The translations under genes and the position numbers were made by a program. A stretch of 64,000 nucleotides of DNA from Citrus sinensis (taxonomy: Eukaryota > Streptophyta > Magnoliopsida > Sapindales > Rutaceae): contig NC_068558.1 in NCBI RefSeq assembly GCF_022201045.2, forward strand, positions 3,224,001 through 3,288,000. Direction: 5' to 3'. The notes under the pieces are model-generated. The model worked only from the letters and a program-made list of their open reading frames with translations, was not told the origin of the DNA and did not search any database. This document shows, piece after piece, positions 35,418-47,209 of the stretch; within the stretch, counting starts at the first letter, position 1, and every line of letters starts with the position of its first letter.

Positions 35418-35617
35418 TATATTTATGATCATACCGCTCATATTCCTCTCAAATATTCGAGGGACGTCAACTCCACTCCTAGGAGAAAGACTGTCTTTAC
35501 TCAAGATTTAAAAAATGAAATTTAAATTAAACTCGTACAATGCATCTGTGGAGGCTCGAACCACTTTCCTCACAAGTGTGAGGGAATGACTCTAGCCACT
35601 GGGCCAAACCCTAGTGG
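35418..35617 (-). repeat. tRNA-derived SINE, family C copy 2
   Basis: On the minus strand an A-box-like TGGCCCAGTGGCT (35594-35606) and a B-box GGTTCGAGCCTC (35551-35562) are spaced as in a tRNA-derived pol III promoter. The downstream body shares CTTGAGTAAAGACAGTC, GGAGTGGAGTTGACGTC and CTCGAATATTTGAGAGGAA with the copy at 26935-27095. Ends and target duplication are not sharply defined. Confidence 0.68.
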
Positions 35618-35682
35618 TATGAAATTACTATATTAGACAAAGTATTCATTTAAAAATATAATTAGAATGATAATTATTTTTA

Positions 35683-36474
35683 GGGTGGGGCTATTTGCAC
35701 TCTAAAAAAATACTCAGAACACTAATTTACTTTGAACACTCATTCATTATATTTAAAACATTTAACTTGTACTATGTACACTCTTAAAATTCCAAACATA
35801 CCCTTAAAGCTTCCTCTTTGTTTCTTTTCCATACATTCATAGCACCAAAACTTCTTATATGCTTTCAATATTAGTTTATCTACGATTTCATAAAAGCTCT
35901 ACCCGTTATACAATAATTCTTGTTCGTACTGCAAATTATTTATATTATTATTCTAAGATCTTGAACAACAAATAAGCCATTTTTTTCTTTTCAGATTCAA
36001 AAGAATAAGCAATTTATGCCAGGCCTTTAGCAAACAATAACCAATAATCGGGTTTAATAATTGATTTAATATAATTATGCCACTCTAATAAGTAATTAAG
36101 TGGCAGAATTTTATTGAGTTTGAGAGAAAATTTGATTAGTATGATTTCTACCACATCATAAAAGTGGAGAACTTGCGTTTCATGATTTCCTTGATAAGAG
36201 TGCGAATGATTTGATTAAGTTTTAAAGATTAACACTAGTTAAAAATTAACAAATGCGTTTGTTGTGAATAAAAAATAGGATTTAAAATATTATAGTTACA
36301 TTACATATTGCACGGGTGCACATGTGCATTATATGTTTGTCTTAATTAATTTTGTATTTATTTATACTAAATGGTCCTTATTAGTAAATGACATTATGGG
36401 TATATTCGTAATATAAAATTTATATAAAATTATGAGTATACCAATTATTTTTTAGAGTGCATATAGTCCCACCC
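35683..36474. mobile_element. Mutator-like non-autonomous element, 792 bp
   Basis: Terminal repeats GGGTGGGGCTATTTGCACTC (left) and GGGTGGGACTATATGCACTC (right, reverse complement), continuing TAAAAAA. The 9 bases TTATTTTTA occur directly on both sides (35674-35682 and 36475-36483). No transposase frame is seen. A related single end lies at 12854. Confidence 0.85.
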
Positions 36475-36483
36475 TTATTTTTA

Positions 36484-39124
36484 TCATCTTCTTTTTTCCT
36501 TGAGAGAGAGAGAAGTATGTAGAGCACAGTTATAGGGCTCATTGGGTCGTTTCTTTCTCTATTGTTTGAGTTTTTTCTTTATTTTGTTTATCTTTGTTTG
36601 ATTGTTTCTCCATTTACAATTATTCTTCCGTTCTTAGTGCAAATTAGGGTGTCCCTTGGATTGAAAGAACTTAAGATGAAATTTATATTCAAATTGCCTT
36701 CTAATTATCTAAAACTTAAAAGAGTTGCTGATTGGGCTTCTTTCATATTAGCCCAAAACTTCTCCTCGTTCAAGTTTTTAGTAATAATAATACTACTCGA
36801 GATGAATAAGTTGTTTTAGTGTTTATATTTGTTGTTCAATCAAATTCAAATATAATTTCTTGTTCAAGCGTTTTCTTTCTGACGGTAGATAAAATTTTGG
36901 GACTTAAGGTAGTGGCAACATGGAAAAGATTAGAAAGAAAGAGTTAAAAATTAGTTTTTATAAAAAAAAATTATTTATTTATTTATTTTTTGAACATAGG
37001 GGTATATTAGATATGAAGGTGGGTTCATACAGTAAACGGGTTTAGTGAATATTTTTATGGGCTCGCCCAAAAATAAATGGATGAATGCATATTAATTTTG
37101 AAATTCGTATTTGATTCCGATATTGACCCATTCTTCTTCTTCTTTTCTTCCAATTAAACTCTCTCTCTCTACGGCTACAATGGTGGGATAAAGTTGTTGC
37201 ATTTTCTGGTTCAAAAGTTGACAAAGACCCCAATTTTCTTCTTCTTCAATGGAGATTTTCATAAACCAATACTAATTCCTCAATCGTTCACCACCATTTC
37301 TTTTTAATGTATCTCTGTGGCTCATATCAATTTTGTCTCTTTTGAACTATTTCAAAAGAAAAGAAAAGATTATGATGGAGCACCATTGTACTATTGTAAT
37401 GAATAAAATTTGTATGCAGTACAATTATTACAACAAAAATTGTTAATTCATACTTTCCTGACAACAACTCTTTTTAGCAAACCGGATGTTGGTTGATCAA
37501 AAAGTTAATATTTTTTAATTCTTTATTAAAGCAATAAGATTTAAAAAAATGAATAAATACGGACAATAAAAATTTGAAAGTATGTTTGAAGTGAATAGAT
37601 GGGGAAAATTTTGAAATTAAGGTTGGGGTACGAACCATATGTATAATGTAAGAGTAATGATATTTGATCTTTTCATTGTATTTTACTCGATTCTATTTCT
37701 TAGTCAACCCATTAAAAATTCTAAATTAATCCTTACTTTTTAACATACTCCAACTTATCCTTAATTTATCTTCTTTTTTTTTTCATGCACTTATTCGTAC
37801 AAAACTTATAAAATATATTTAAAAAAGAAAAAAAAAGATCTCATATTTTATGTACGTAGAAACAGGGTTGATTTAGGAAATCAAAGGGGTGCTAGTAGCT
37901 CAACCAAAAGCAAAAAAGCCCAGAACATCTACGTCAAGCGTCAATGGCCCATTTTCAGGACTCTATGCAACGTGCTGTCGATTGGAACGTTACAGAATGA
38001 ATGATGCCATGATGGTCCCAGAAATTTGTCGGCCAGGTTCAGGAATTACAACTGTGAAATTGCGTTGTTTATGTTTATGTTGTGTTTGAATGCGAAATGC
38101 TTTTGGAGGATTTGTCAGCAATAGAACACTGAATCTCTGTTTTGGCTCCAGACATGAGTCCCATAAAACAGGTTTGTAGGTCGGTGGTTGAGCACGTTCT
38201 TGATAATTGTGTATTTGTGTTATGATGGCTACGCTGTGACGTGAGAGGTCTCACATTGGGTTATAAAACAACCAAGATTTATGCTTTGTGCTTCCAGATG
38301 TTCATGTGTGCTGTGACAAAAGCAGCTTTCGTGTGAATCATGTAGCGTAACTCTTTTTCTTCAGGTAACAGCTTAGTACATCAACTGCAATAGCAAAACC
38401 AGTATGACCACAAAGATGACCGAAATGAACAAGGTCACTTCGTTGATCATACGATCAAAACCGCATTCAGAAGCATAACCTTATATAAATTATATGTATA
38501 TTATCCATACATAACTGGATATTTGACATCCCTACAGTAGTAGTGAGTGATATACATATTGCCCAGTATTATATTGCTCAGTGCTCATATAGCACATTTG
38601 ATGTACGAGGTTCACTCTCCATTTAGAAAATGCATGTTGAAACGATTATGTAGGCACTTTTCTTAGTATTGATACTAAAGCAAACTGGAAGCTGCATCAA
38701 AAGAAAAAAAAAAAGAAGAGCAAACTGGAAGCACTACTTGCAAAGCATCTGATGAATTATTTAAAAGTCGGCTATTTTGTCTAGCATGCATAAAGTTGTC
38801 GTAAACATTTTTCAATTTTGGCGGAGAATATTTCCTTTTCCCCATAAAAACATAAGCATCACAATTTAATCTCTTAAATTAAAAAACTAACATGGTAGGC
38901 GTAATCGGCCCTTGTTTTAAGGATGGCTGTCTGACCTCCACTTTAGAACACAGTTTGGTATATAATTGTCTAACATATCGAGAACTATAATATTTTTCGC
39001 TTAATAATTGATCAGATGCTATGACTAAGACATACCAAACCAAATAGGAACGAAAGATTCCCAAAATCAACTGAACTGGATCCTTCCAACCTTATATAAT
39101 GGAAAACATGAGGCTGAATGAAGC
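36484..39124. other. Intergenic region upstream of DPH7 stop, no gene recognised
   Basis: The right end is probably DPH7 3' UTR. A less AT-rich part at 37870-38380 contains a 66-codon frame (37889-38089, ending CLCLCCV) and the motif GTCTCACATTGGGTTATAAAA at 38250-38270; I could not assign either to a family or an RNA class. Confidence 0.4.
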
Positions 39125-40329
39125 TCATCTTGTTAGGCAATCACTTTCTGGCATCCATATGCGGAGAAGTTTATCATAAAACGAGCAAGTAGCCACTACA
39201 CTATTCTTTCGTTTGCCTTCCAGGGACAATCTCCCTCTCTGCCAATCTGCTCCATATGCGAGAGAGCCGTGCTTAGCATAAGTTTCAAGCACTTCAGCTT
39301 TCTCCCCTCCAACCTTGACAACTGCAAATCCATTGTGCATACATGCCGCCAAGACCAAGCCTGGTATAAAAGGGTGGTGCTTGATTCTCCAGACTCCTCC
39401 CCCTAAACAAACTGAAGTTTCATTTACCGGTTTTGAGATTGACCTTACATCCCATACCCTCAGGTATTCGTCGTAGCTACCAGTAAGTAACGTATTAGAA
39501 TCACCGGGGATATTTGCAATGCAACAAACACCCATCTTATGGATCTTGGAGTTCTGAAATGCCAACTTGAATGGACTCTCCCGTATATCCCAGCCACTGA
39601 ACTTACAATCATCTGAGCCAGTGTACACCATATGTGGTTGGTGGACGTCGAATGAAGTTGCCCAAAGCTCGAACTCATGAGCTTTCCATTGTTGTAAAAC
39701 TTCAAGTTGTGACTCAACAACGGAAACAATCGAGACAGAACCATCGGAAAGCCCCACTGTGATGGATGTGGCTGATGGGTTCCACTCCAAACAAAGACAC
39801 AAGGAAGAGCTGATTTTTTCCCCAGTGATGTCTCTCAAAAGTCCCTCTGCAACATCGACAAATAAGAAAAAAACCACAAGGCATAGCTAACTTTGTAGAT
39901 TTACAAATTAAATTCTTACCTGTTAACTAACATTTTCATCACAAGTACTTAGACAAAAACCCAAATGAGAATTACACTAACAGACAAAACAAGATGAAAC
40001 CTTTTAACTTGTATACCATTAGAATCCGTCTCCAAGCCGTAAACTTTCACGCAACCATCAGCATCGGCTTGAGCAAGAAACGGGCCTGCATTACCGCCAA
40101 CGGGGCTCCATTTAATATCGAAAATTCCCGCTGTATCCATTCTATATAACAACTCAAGATTTTTTTCTTCAGCGTTGACATTGAATAGCGAGATGCTTCC
40201 GTTTCTACTCGGCTTATCACCTTCTTGTAAGGTATATGTTGAAGCTGCAAGCACGTGGTGATACGAATCCTGCGGACAAAACTCCACGGCGTCTGCATTA
40301 CCGTCTAGCTCGCAATGTGCCACATCCAT
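39125..40329 (-). CDS. DPH7: Diphthine methyltransferase (DPH7/WDR85-type WD40 protein)
   Basis: DPH7 removes the methyl ester from methylated diphthine on elongation factor 2, letting diphthamide synthesis finish, in the cytosol. Exons read leftwards: 40017-40329 and 39125-39846; 1035 bases, 344 residues. The donor AATG|GTATAC was chosen because it alone keeps the frame into EGLLRDITGEKISSSLCL. WD40 features: FDIKWSPVGGNAGPFLAQAD with DGCVKVYGLE, LEWNPSATSITVGLSDGSVSI, HQPHMVYTGSDDCKFSGWDIR, NTLLTGSYDEYLRVWDVRS, and the last blade ending FYDKLLRIWMPE. The block GGGVWRIKHHPFIPGLVLAACMH is, from memory, characteristic of the DPH7 family. A length of about 340 residues fits plant members. Confidence 0.88.
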
Positions 40330-40873
40330 GCCTACGTTATTGTTGAAAAGAAAACTATAAATTTACAAGTGACATTCGGTTTGGCATTTCGTCGAACAGC
40401 TAGTGTGCGTCGTGACGAAGAGAAAATGCTTGAAGCTGGGAAAGAGGGAGCTTACCGTTATGTCAGCAGCGAGTTGGTGGTAAGTGCTAATTACGAACTG
40501 AACCAGTTCCCAAGGAAATTATTTTGGACTTTGAACGTGAATCAAATGACTAGATGAGCGAATACGAATCGTTAGCTGAGAATTGATGCGTACGCGCCAC
40601 CACACTTTATCCAGGCCAGATCGCAGGGTGGGTTTGGCTGCGCGAGTCGTGTTATAATTATTATTTTTTTCCCTGATCTGTTAAATTATTTTGTCAAACG
40701 AAATTTATCATCTAAATTTATAAAATAAGTAATATAATTTATGATACTCACACTGAGATAATATCAGCACGTGAAAGCATATAGTCGATATCCCCAAAAT
40801 AATAATGTCAAGCAAAATAGAGCCACGACAGAAACGCATGAGTCAGGTGTCGTTTTGCTGTATCTTATAGTTT
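40330..40873. promoter_or_regulatory. Upstream region of DPH7
   Basis: Probable promoter and leader of the minus-strand DPH7 gene, moderately GC-rich next to the start and AT-rich further away. The open frame at 40315-40557 on the plus strand overlaps this and shows no family features. Confidence 0.35.
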
Positions 40874-41843
40874 GGGCAAAGCTTATGTTACATTGGCTGT
40901 AACAAACAGCCAATACACATGGGTGGTTAGATTTTGATATTTCTTAATCTAATGGATTAATTATAAGAGATATTATATGTCATAAATATATTATGACTCT
41001 AATAAATTATGACTCTAATAAATTACTTGAAAGATGTTACAATGTATAAATTATTAGAACCTCTAATAATTTTACAAAATATATAAAGTAATAAGTTACC
41101 ACATTCTAACTATATACAAAAAGGATTTTCTTATGAAAGATTTTAATCATTTGATCCGATCAATAATTCAGACATGTGAGAAAATAATCAATTAAATTGA
41201 ATTTCACTATATTTATAATATAAATTAGGAAACCCAAATTTATTTATAAATGAAATAGAAAAAGCAAATGATACCACATTCTAGCTATATACAAAGAGGA
41301 TTTTCTTATGAATGATTTTAATCCTCTAATCCGATCAATGATTCAGACATGCGGGAAAATAATCAATTAAATTGAATTTCGCTATATTTATTAAATAAGT
41401 TAGGAAACCCAAATTTATTTATAAATGATATAGAAAAAGCAATCGAAATGTTAGAAATTAATAGTTTTAATAAAGAAAAAATAAAACAAATTAAAAGTTA
41501 AGAGATCAAATGAGTAAAAAACTTAATAAAATTTAATAAAAGACTTCAACATTGAAGATTATGATATATTAAAGTAAGAAATCATCAATATAATGAATAA
41601 AAACTCAATAAATATAAGATTAAACAAGTTAGAGATTCAATTAGATAGAACTTGGTACTGAATTTGCTATAAATATAAATGAAAAACTTAAAAAATTAAA
41701 GTACAATTATAGTGCAGCTTGGTTGTAGTTTGGGGTTTAAAATAAAACTTTAAAATTTATTGACATTTTCATAATTATTAACTTTTCGAAGGATTCAAAA
41801 AATTATAGCTGTAACGTACAGCTGATGTACCATAAGCTTTGCC
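40874..41843. mobile_element. Inverted-repeat element, about 970 bp, with internal tandem duplication
   Basis: The left end GGGCAAAGCTTATGTTACAT pairs with a right end whose reverse complement reads AGGCAAAGCTTATGGTACAT; both continue into a GCTGTA motif. No clear target duplication. The end sequence GGGCAA...TATGTT resembles that of 56536-56676 and 53316-53438, so it may belong to the same Mutator-like superfamily. No coding capacity. Confidence 0.65.
41099..41446. repeat. Tandem direct duplication of ~175 bp
   Basis: Two adjacent copies begin ACCACATTCTAACTATATAC (about 41099) and ACCACATTCTAGCTATATAC (about 41273) and run in parallel through AATCAATTAAATTGAATTTC to TAGAAAAAGCAA. They differ at scattered positions, indicating an older duplication than that at 31001. 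Confidence 0.8.
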
Positions 41844-42469
41844 TTGAAGTCTATATTTCACTTTAAAAAGATAAAGCCCAGTGGCCCACACGTGCATTTC
41901 CTGTCTCCGCTTTTGTTTTGCTGAAGGCCGAATGTCATGGCTCGAACGCCGAAGTAGGGATATTGTATTCAACCATCATATTATTATTTTTTCAATATCT
42001 ACGGGGACTCTCCAAAATATAGGTAGATTTCTCTTATTTACATTCAAAAAATGTTTGGCATTGACTCTACGATAAGGGGTGATTAAGTTACATTATTATT
42101 CGTAATTTATGTTTATTTTAATAGTTGCATCCAATAACTCAATACTTAGTCACAATCAAACAACACCTTTAGCTAATAGGCACAACTTTTAAGTGGATAT
42201 AAGTTATATAACTATAAACCTCATATAAAACATAAAAGTTATATAGCTATAAACCTCATATAAAACATGCATGAATGCACTATTTTTCTTTTTTACTTTT
42301 TTGAAATTCGTGAATGGATAATTTTAAATTCTAAAAGTTGATAAGTTCAAACTTGCTCCTTCTCACCCAATTCACGTGGTTAGCCACACACCCAAGATAT
42401 ACACATGTCCAATGAACATCAAAATTGCAACAATTCTAATTGGGCTATACGTAGTAACTCAAAGATTTA
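41844..42469. other. Intergenic region, no gene seen
   Basis: AT-rich; a small duplication of TATATAACTATAAACCTCAT occurs near 42205 and again near 42239. Nothing coding is supported. Confidence 0.4.
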
Positions 42470-42741
42470 GAGTGCGTTTAATATTGATGTTAGACAGTTG
42501 TAATTTAAGAATTATAATATTTAAATATTTGATAAACACTAACTGTTGTGGTTTAAAAATTACGTTGATATAATTTTTTACTTGTATAATAGAAAATTTA
42601 TTATATTTTTAATAATTTTATCACAATTATTATTTAAAATTTATAGTCACTACATATTATTAACTTTTGTTTTATAGTTACAACTGTTTTTCATAGCTAT
42701 TATAATTTAAAAGATATAACATCTCAATTTTAAACAGAACC
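42470..42741 (+). mobile_element. PIF/Harbinger-like MITE, family B copy 2
   Basis: 272 bp with ends GAGTGCGTTT and (reverse complement) GGTTCTGTTT, flanked on both sides by TTA (42467-42469 and 42742-42744). Aligns over its length with 60773-61040 and, inverted, with 18415-18685. Confidence 0.8.
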
Positions 42742-42998
42742 TTAATATGTAAACTTACAACCATTTAGCTTTTCTCTCTTTACGACATGGAATTTTTTGG
42801 ATGGGATCTGCTTAATGTGTGTGTATGAACAACAGGTATAAAAGCTTACACTTTTTGTGGATAGTTCATGCCACAAACAAAATAAATTGGAGACACTACT
42901 TGAACATATGCAGATTCGTGGAGTCAGTTTATCTACTAGCTACCCAACATATGACCTATGGGTTGTCGTGAACTTCTTTAATGAAGAGGAGATTAGTT

Positions 42999-44564
42999 TT
43001 TTTTTTTTGGAATAGAAAATAATTCTTTCATTGCTTAACAATTAATAAGATACCGAATTTTTGGAGGAATATGATCTTGCCAAACAATACCATTTTTCTC
43101 CAAAGCCAATTTGGCCAAAGCGTAGGCTATGGTATTAGTTGATATAATAACATGCTAGGCTTTGAAGTTTTGAAAACCCTATTTACTGGTTTAAACTTCA
43201 GTTATTACCCAAAATATTTTAGATCTGCTACCCATCTTGTTGTTTATTAGGTCTACAACATCCTATGAGTCTGATTCAATGATCAAATGAGTCTCACTGC
43301 TTTTTTAGCCACTTGCATCCCCAGTCCACTGTTGTAGCTTCAGAAATAGCCACATTGCCATAGCACTTACAAGTTTTAGTTGCAGCTGCAATTAGATTGC
43401 CAGAGAGTCTCTAATCGCAACTCTTAAACTTATCAACTACTTATCTTAAAAAAACAACAGCATTCACATTTGCTTTTAACCAACCATCGGGAGGAGGGCA
43501 TCACTACTGCTGTCTAGGATTTTCCTTTCTTGTAACATAAGCTATCTTGGGTTGTTTAATTCTCTCGAGATACTCAAAAAGCTTTCACTAAATTAACTGA
43601 ATCCTGTCTTTTGCCTTCAAAAAGTAGCTTGTTCATTGTTATCTAGATTACCCAACATAAAGTTACCATTATCTCCTCATTTAAATTGCCTTGTTGTAGA
43701 GACAAAGAGTGAAGCATGTCAGTAAGATCAGGTCTTCGCCTAACTTGAAGATCTGCTGCCAACTGAGATTTTTTTTCTAAACTTTCCTAGTAATCTTACA
43801 TTTTCATAAGGCATGAGAAATACTTTCCATACTATCTCGATAGCTTTGGCATGTTGGTTCTTGGAGCACCTTTTTCTTCCATAGCTTCTCAGCAATTGGT
43901 AAGAGATCTTGTGCTGCTTTCCACAAGAAGATTTTGACCTTTGCTGGTAATACAAGCTTCTAGATTGCTTGCCAAAGAGTTGAACTATGGCCTAAGTACT
44001 TGGGAAATCAGGATGTTTGAGTCTCAAGGCCACATGATATCTACTTTTTACTAAATATTGACCTCTCCTACCATAATGCCGCATCACCTGGTGTTCACTT
44101 GAAATTTTAGCCCGAGGAACTTTAACAATTTCATCGACATATTCACTCTTAAACACCTAGTATATTATTAGATTCATATTTCACTGATTCTGAGAGTCAA
44201 CTAGGTCAGCAACTATAGCTTCATCAAACATTGAAGTGGTAAGGATTGGCTTGAATGTTGTAGGTCTTGAGATCCAATTATAGCCAATTCTTCATTTATA
44301 GCCCTGTTGAATCACCTGTCTCCTCCATAAAATTACTTCTCCATATGAAAGAAGGTTTGGAGCCCATTTTTGCATATAAAAAATTTGTTTGTCTGAAGTA
44401 TCTAGCCCTCAAAAATTGTCGTAAGGGAATCTGCAAATTGGATGATTCTCCATCCTTGTTTGGCTGCAACGGTTTGGTTGAAGGTTGAGAAGTCTCTAAA
44501 CCCCATTCCACCTCTCATCTTTGCCCGACTCAATATGTATCATCTAACCTAGTGAATGCTCCGA
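42999..44564 (-). mobile_element. 5'-truncated L1-type LINE, 3' portion, decayed
   Basis: On the minus strand the segment reads, through many stops and frameshifts, the C-terminal part of a plant LINE polyprotein: [20 protein letters not shown] (from about 44507), then [20 protein letters not shown] with IWRS, then VKIFLWKAAQDLLPIAEKLW of the zinc-binding RT region, and near 43150-43420 an RNase H-like part containing THLIIESDS and DVVDLINNK. It ends at the left in a poly-T run (poly-A on its own strand, 42997-43008). AAGAGGAGATTAGTT at 42984-42998 and AAGAGGAGATAAGTT at 44565-44579 are a 15-bp target duplication with one mismatch. Confidence 0.85.
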
Positions 44565-44579
44565 AAGAGGAGATAAGTT

Positions 44580-45431
44580 AAGGTTAAGCGTGTAAGCTTA
44601 TGAGTATAGCTGATTTTATGTGTTAATTAAGTATACGTGTAACAAAAGAACAAAACTAAAGCAATTTTCAGTTGGTGCGACATTTTATTTCTATGCTCTT
44701 GGATAATTTTTTTTTTTTTAAAGTTTAAAAAATTTATTTATTTTTTGTATCTGGGTTTTATTCGTTGGAATGTAACAAATATGATATTTTAGGACGACTT
44801 TAGTTACTCAAATTGTTGGTGGATAAATTAGAGAGAAGTGCAAGATTTGTCACATTTACGAACATAGACAAATGACAAATTGCACGTACTTTCTTCTTGA
44901 CGGCGATATATGTAATATATAACTGGATTCTGATATGGCAAATTGCAATCTAGCTATCATCATGTTGTTGTTATTCTCCACCTCCCCTTTAAGCTTTCTC
45001 TATTATTATTATTATATTTTTTGAAAGAAAGCTTGCTCTATTATTATTAGATGCATAGTGATTAGTGGACTTCACTTTTCATTAAAAACTGGAAAAAAGG
45101 AAGAGATTGCCATTAAGAGCACGACCTATGACCGTTGAATGACCTTTCATTATTGCTTTGTGTTTGATCCGATCTTTCAATTTGTAGGAGCTTCTTGTCT
45201 TACATTATTATCTAAGGTACATAAATAAAAATTTAATAATTGTGAAAAATAAAATTATATTATTTTATATTTTTACAATTGTTCGATTTTTATCGAACGG
45301 TTATAAGAAAATTGTGTACCTCATAATATTATGTAAGGTAACAAGTAGCCAGTGCCCAGTTTTTTAATGATATGTTTTTATATGGTACTTGAAACAATTA
45401 ACAATAAAATAAAATAAAAATAACTTATATT
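44580..45431. other. Intergenic region, no gene seen
   Basis: AT-rich, with a short inverted motif around 45281-45300 (GTTCGATTTTTATCGAAC). No coding region is supported. Confidence 0.4.
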
Positions 45432-45616
45432 GAGAATGATAAAATTACAACTACGTTGTATAAATAAATGTGTACAAATTAATGTGGTACGAGAGCATTA
45501 GTTATTTAAAATTATTAGTAGCTTTTATCATTAAAAAAAATTATTATTACTTTTTAACCAATCTTTTCATTTCACATTAATTTATTTGTATAAATTTTTT
45601 CCTAATCATTATTCTT
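45432..45616. repeat. Inverted-repeat MITE, family A copy 3
   Basis: Begins GAGAATGATAAAATTACAAC and ends with a sequence whose reverse complement is AAGAATAATGATTAGG. The inner parts GTACAAATTAATGTGG and CACATTAATTTATTTGTATA form the second arm pair. It is more diverged than the copies at 1983 and 2394. Confidence 0.5.
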
Positions 45617-47209
45617 GAAAGAGCCCAAAATCGTGAACTAAATTTCTTAACTTAAATATTAGCCACTAGCAACCGAAATACGTGTTGTGTTATTGAAAGC
45701 CCATCCCCGATCACCAATTCAGCAAACGTGAATTACCAAGTAATACTTTTTCCTTGGAACATATTACTTGCTTTTAATTAGTCAAAAAAACTACTCTTAG
45801 GGATTGTTGGGTGCACAAGCATTATTAATTTTATATGGGTGGTGCAGTTATCTTAAGCTAATTATAATCATGACCGTGTATTCTTTATTGGAGAATAATC
45901 AAGAACAAAACATGTTAATGCGGTCATTCTCCAAAATTATTTTATAATAACACCGCGACAGTAATATGCATTTTAAAAGTGAATAATCCTGCCGATTAAG
46001 ACGGTCCAATAGTTTGATAAATGTGCGTGTTTTAAAATCTAAATAAACTCTCACAATGGAGAATAAAACTTTATCTCATATCATATGATATATGCTAGCT
46101 TCGCCTCCAAGAATAACATCGTTAATCTCCTATTCAATATTTATTTCAATGATTTTTGTATTAATTTATCTAACAGTTGTTTTTACTTTACTCTTTTAAA
46201 GTAACTTAAACAGTCATTAAAAAAAAAAAAAGTACTCGCAATCTAATCTAATAAATTGTTGTAGGAGTCATGGTATATATAACCTACATGAATCTAGTAG
46301 TTGCACTTAATAACTTGATGTATGACATTTTTTAAGATTTTAGAATTTTATTATTTTAGGTGTTTTCATATCTTTTATTTTTAATTAGAGTATGTGTCTT
46401 ATTATTTTATTTTCAATATAATTATGATTTAGTTTCCTTTCAAAATTAATTTGGAGAAGTATGTTTATTTTATTATAAATAAAGAGTCATTGTTATTGTT
46501 TTCATAACTATTTGATTAATAACATCCCCATTTATTTTATTTTCTCACGAATTCTTTATCCTTAATCTCATGCTATTGAGTGGTTTAGATTAATACGATA
46601 TCTAATCCATCACGAAATTGGATTAGTTTGATACAATAATTCATTACCCCACATCAAATCATAAAATTGGATTCGATTGATAAAGTGATTCACTACTTCC
46701 ACATCATACTTAGACCGACGCATCTGCGTCGAATGATTGATTTTATTTTACAACTAATTTACTTTTACTGCACGCTCTGTCATAACTCAAGAATTGTTTG
46801 ATTATTAACATGTTTAAAGTTATTACCTACAACTCTTAAATTGAATATAAGTTGCAAATAATGTAAATTAACTACAACTACACCTTTTATTTAAAGTTAC
46901 ACGGGCAAGCTTTTCAGACGGCGTTAACTGAACTACAAAGTAGTAGTATGTTTTATTAAGACTAACGTAAAACGACGGTCAAGCAATTCTTGTAAGCTTG
47001 TCGCTAGTTGAGGTTATATAAAAGGGGTTATTAATACTAACATAACAGATGAAATTGTTGTTAGTGTTGAAATCTTATTCGTAAGAATAATCCATCAATT
47101 GGTTGTCATTTTGTTTTTTTTTTTTTTTGTTTTTAAATCAAGAGTTACCGTTTTAGTCGAAGAAAAATGGTAAAGAAAAGTTAGAAATAAAGAGGAAAGG
47201 CAAGTTTTA
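45617..47209. other. Intergenic region, no gene seen
   Basis: AT-rich without recognisable genes or well-bounded repeats. Confidence 0.4.

Noticed and set aside
35551-35606. A tRNA gene on the minus strand
   Set aside because: The A- and B-box motifs are present, but no acceptor stem or cloverleaf can be formed and the downstream body recurs at 26935-27095, so it is a tRNA-derived SINE.
36562-36819. 85-codon hydrophobic frame
   Set aside because: AT-rich low-complexity DNA readily gives Phe/Leu-rich frames; no splice partners or family match.
44267-44488. 73-codon plus-strand frame
   Set aside because: It is antisense to the LINE remnant, whose minus-strand translation gives recognisable reverse-transcriptase C-terminal blocks.
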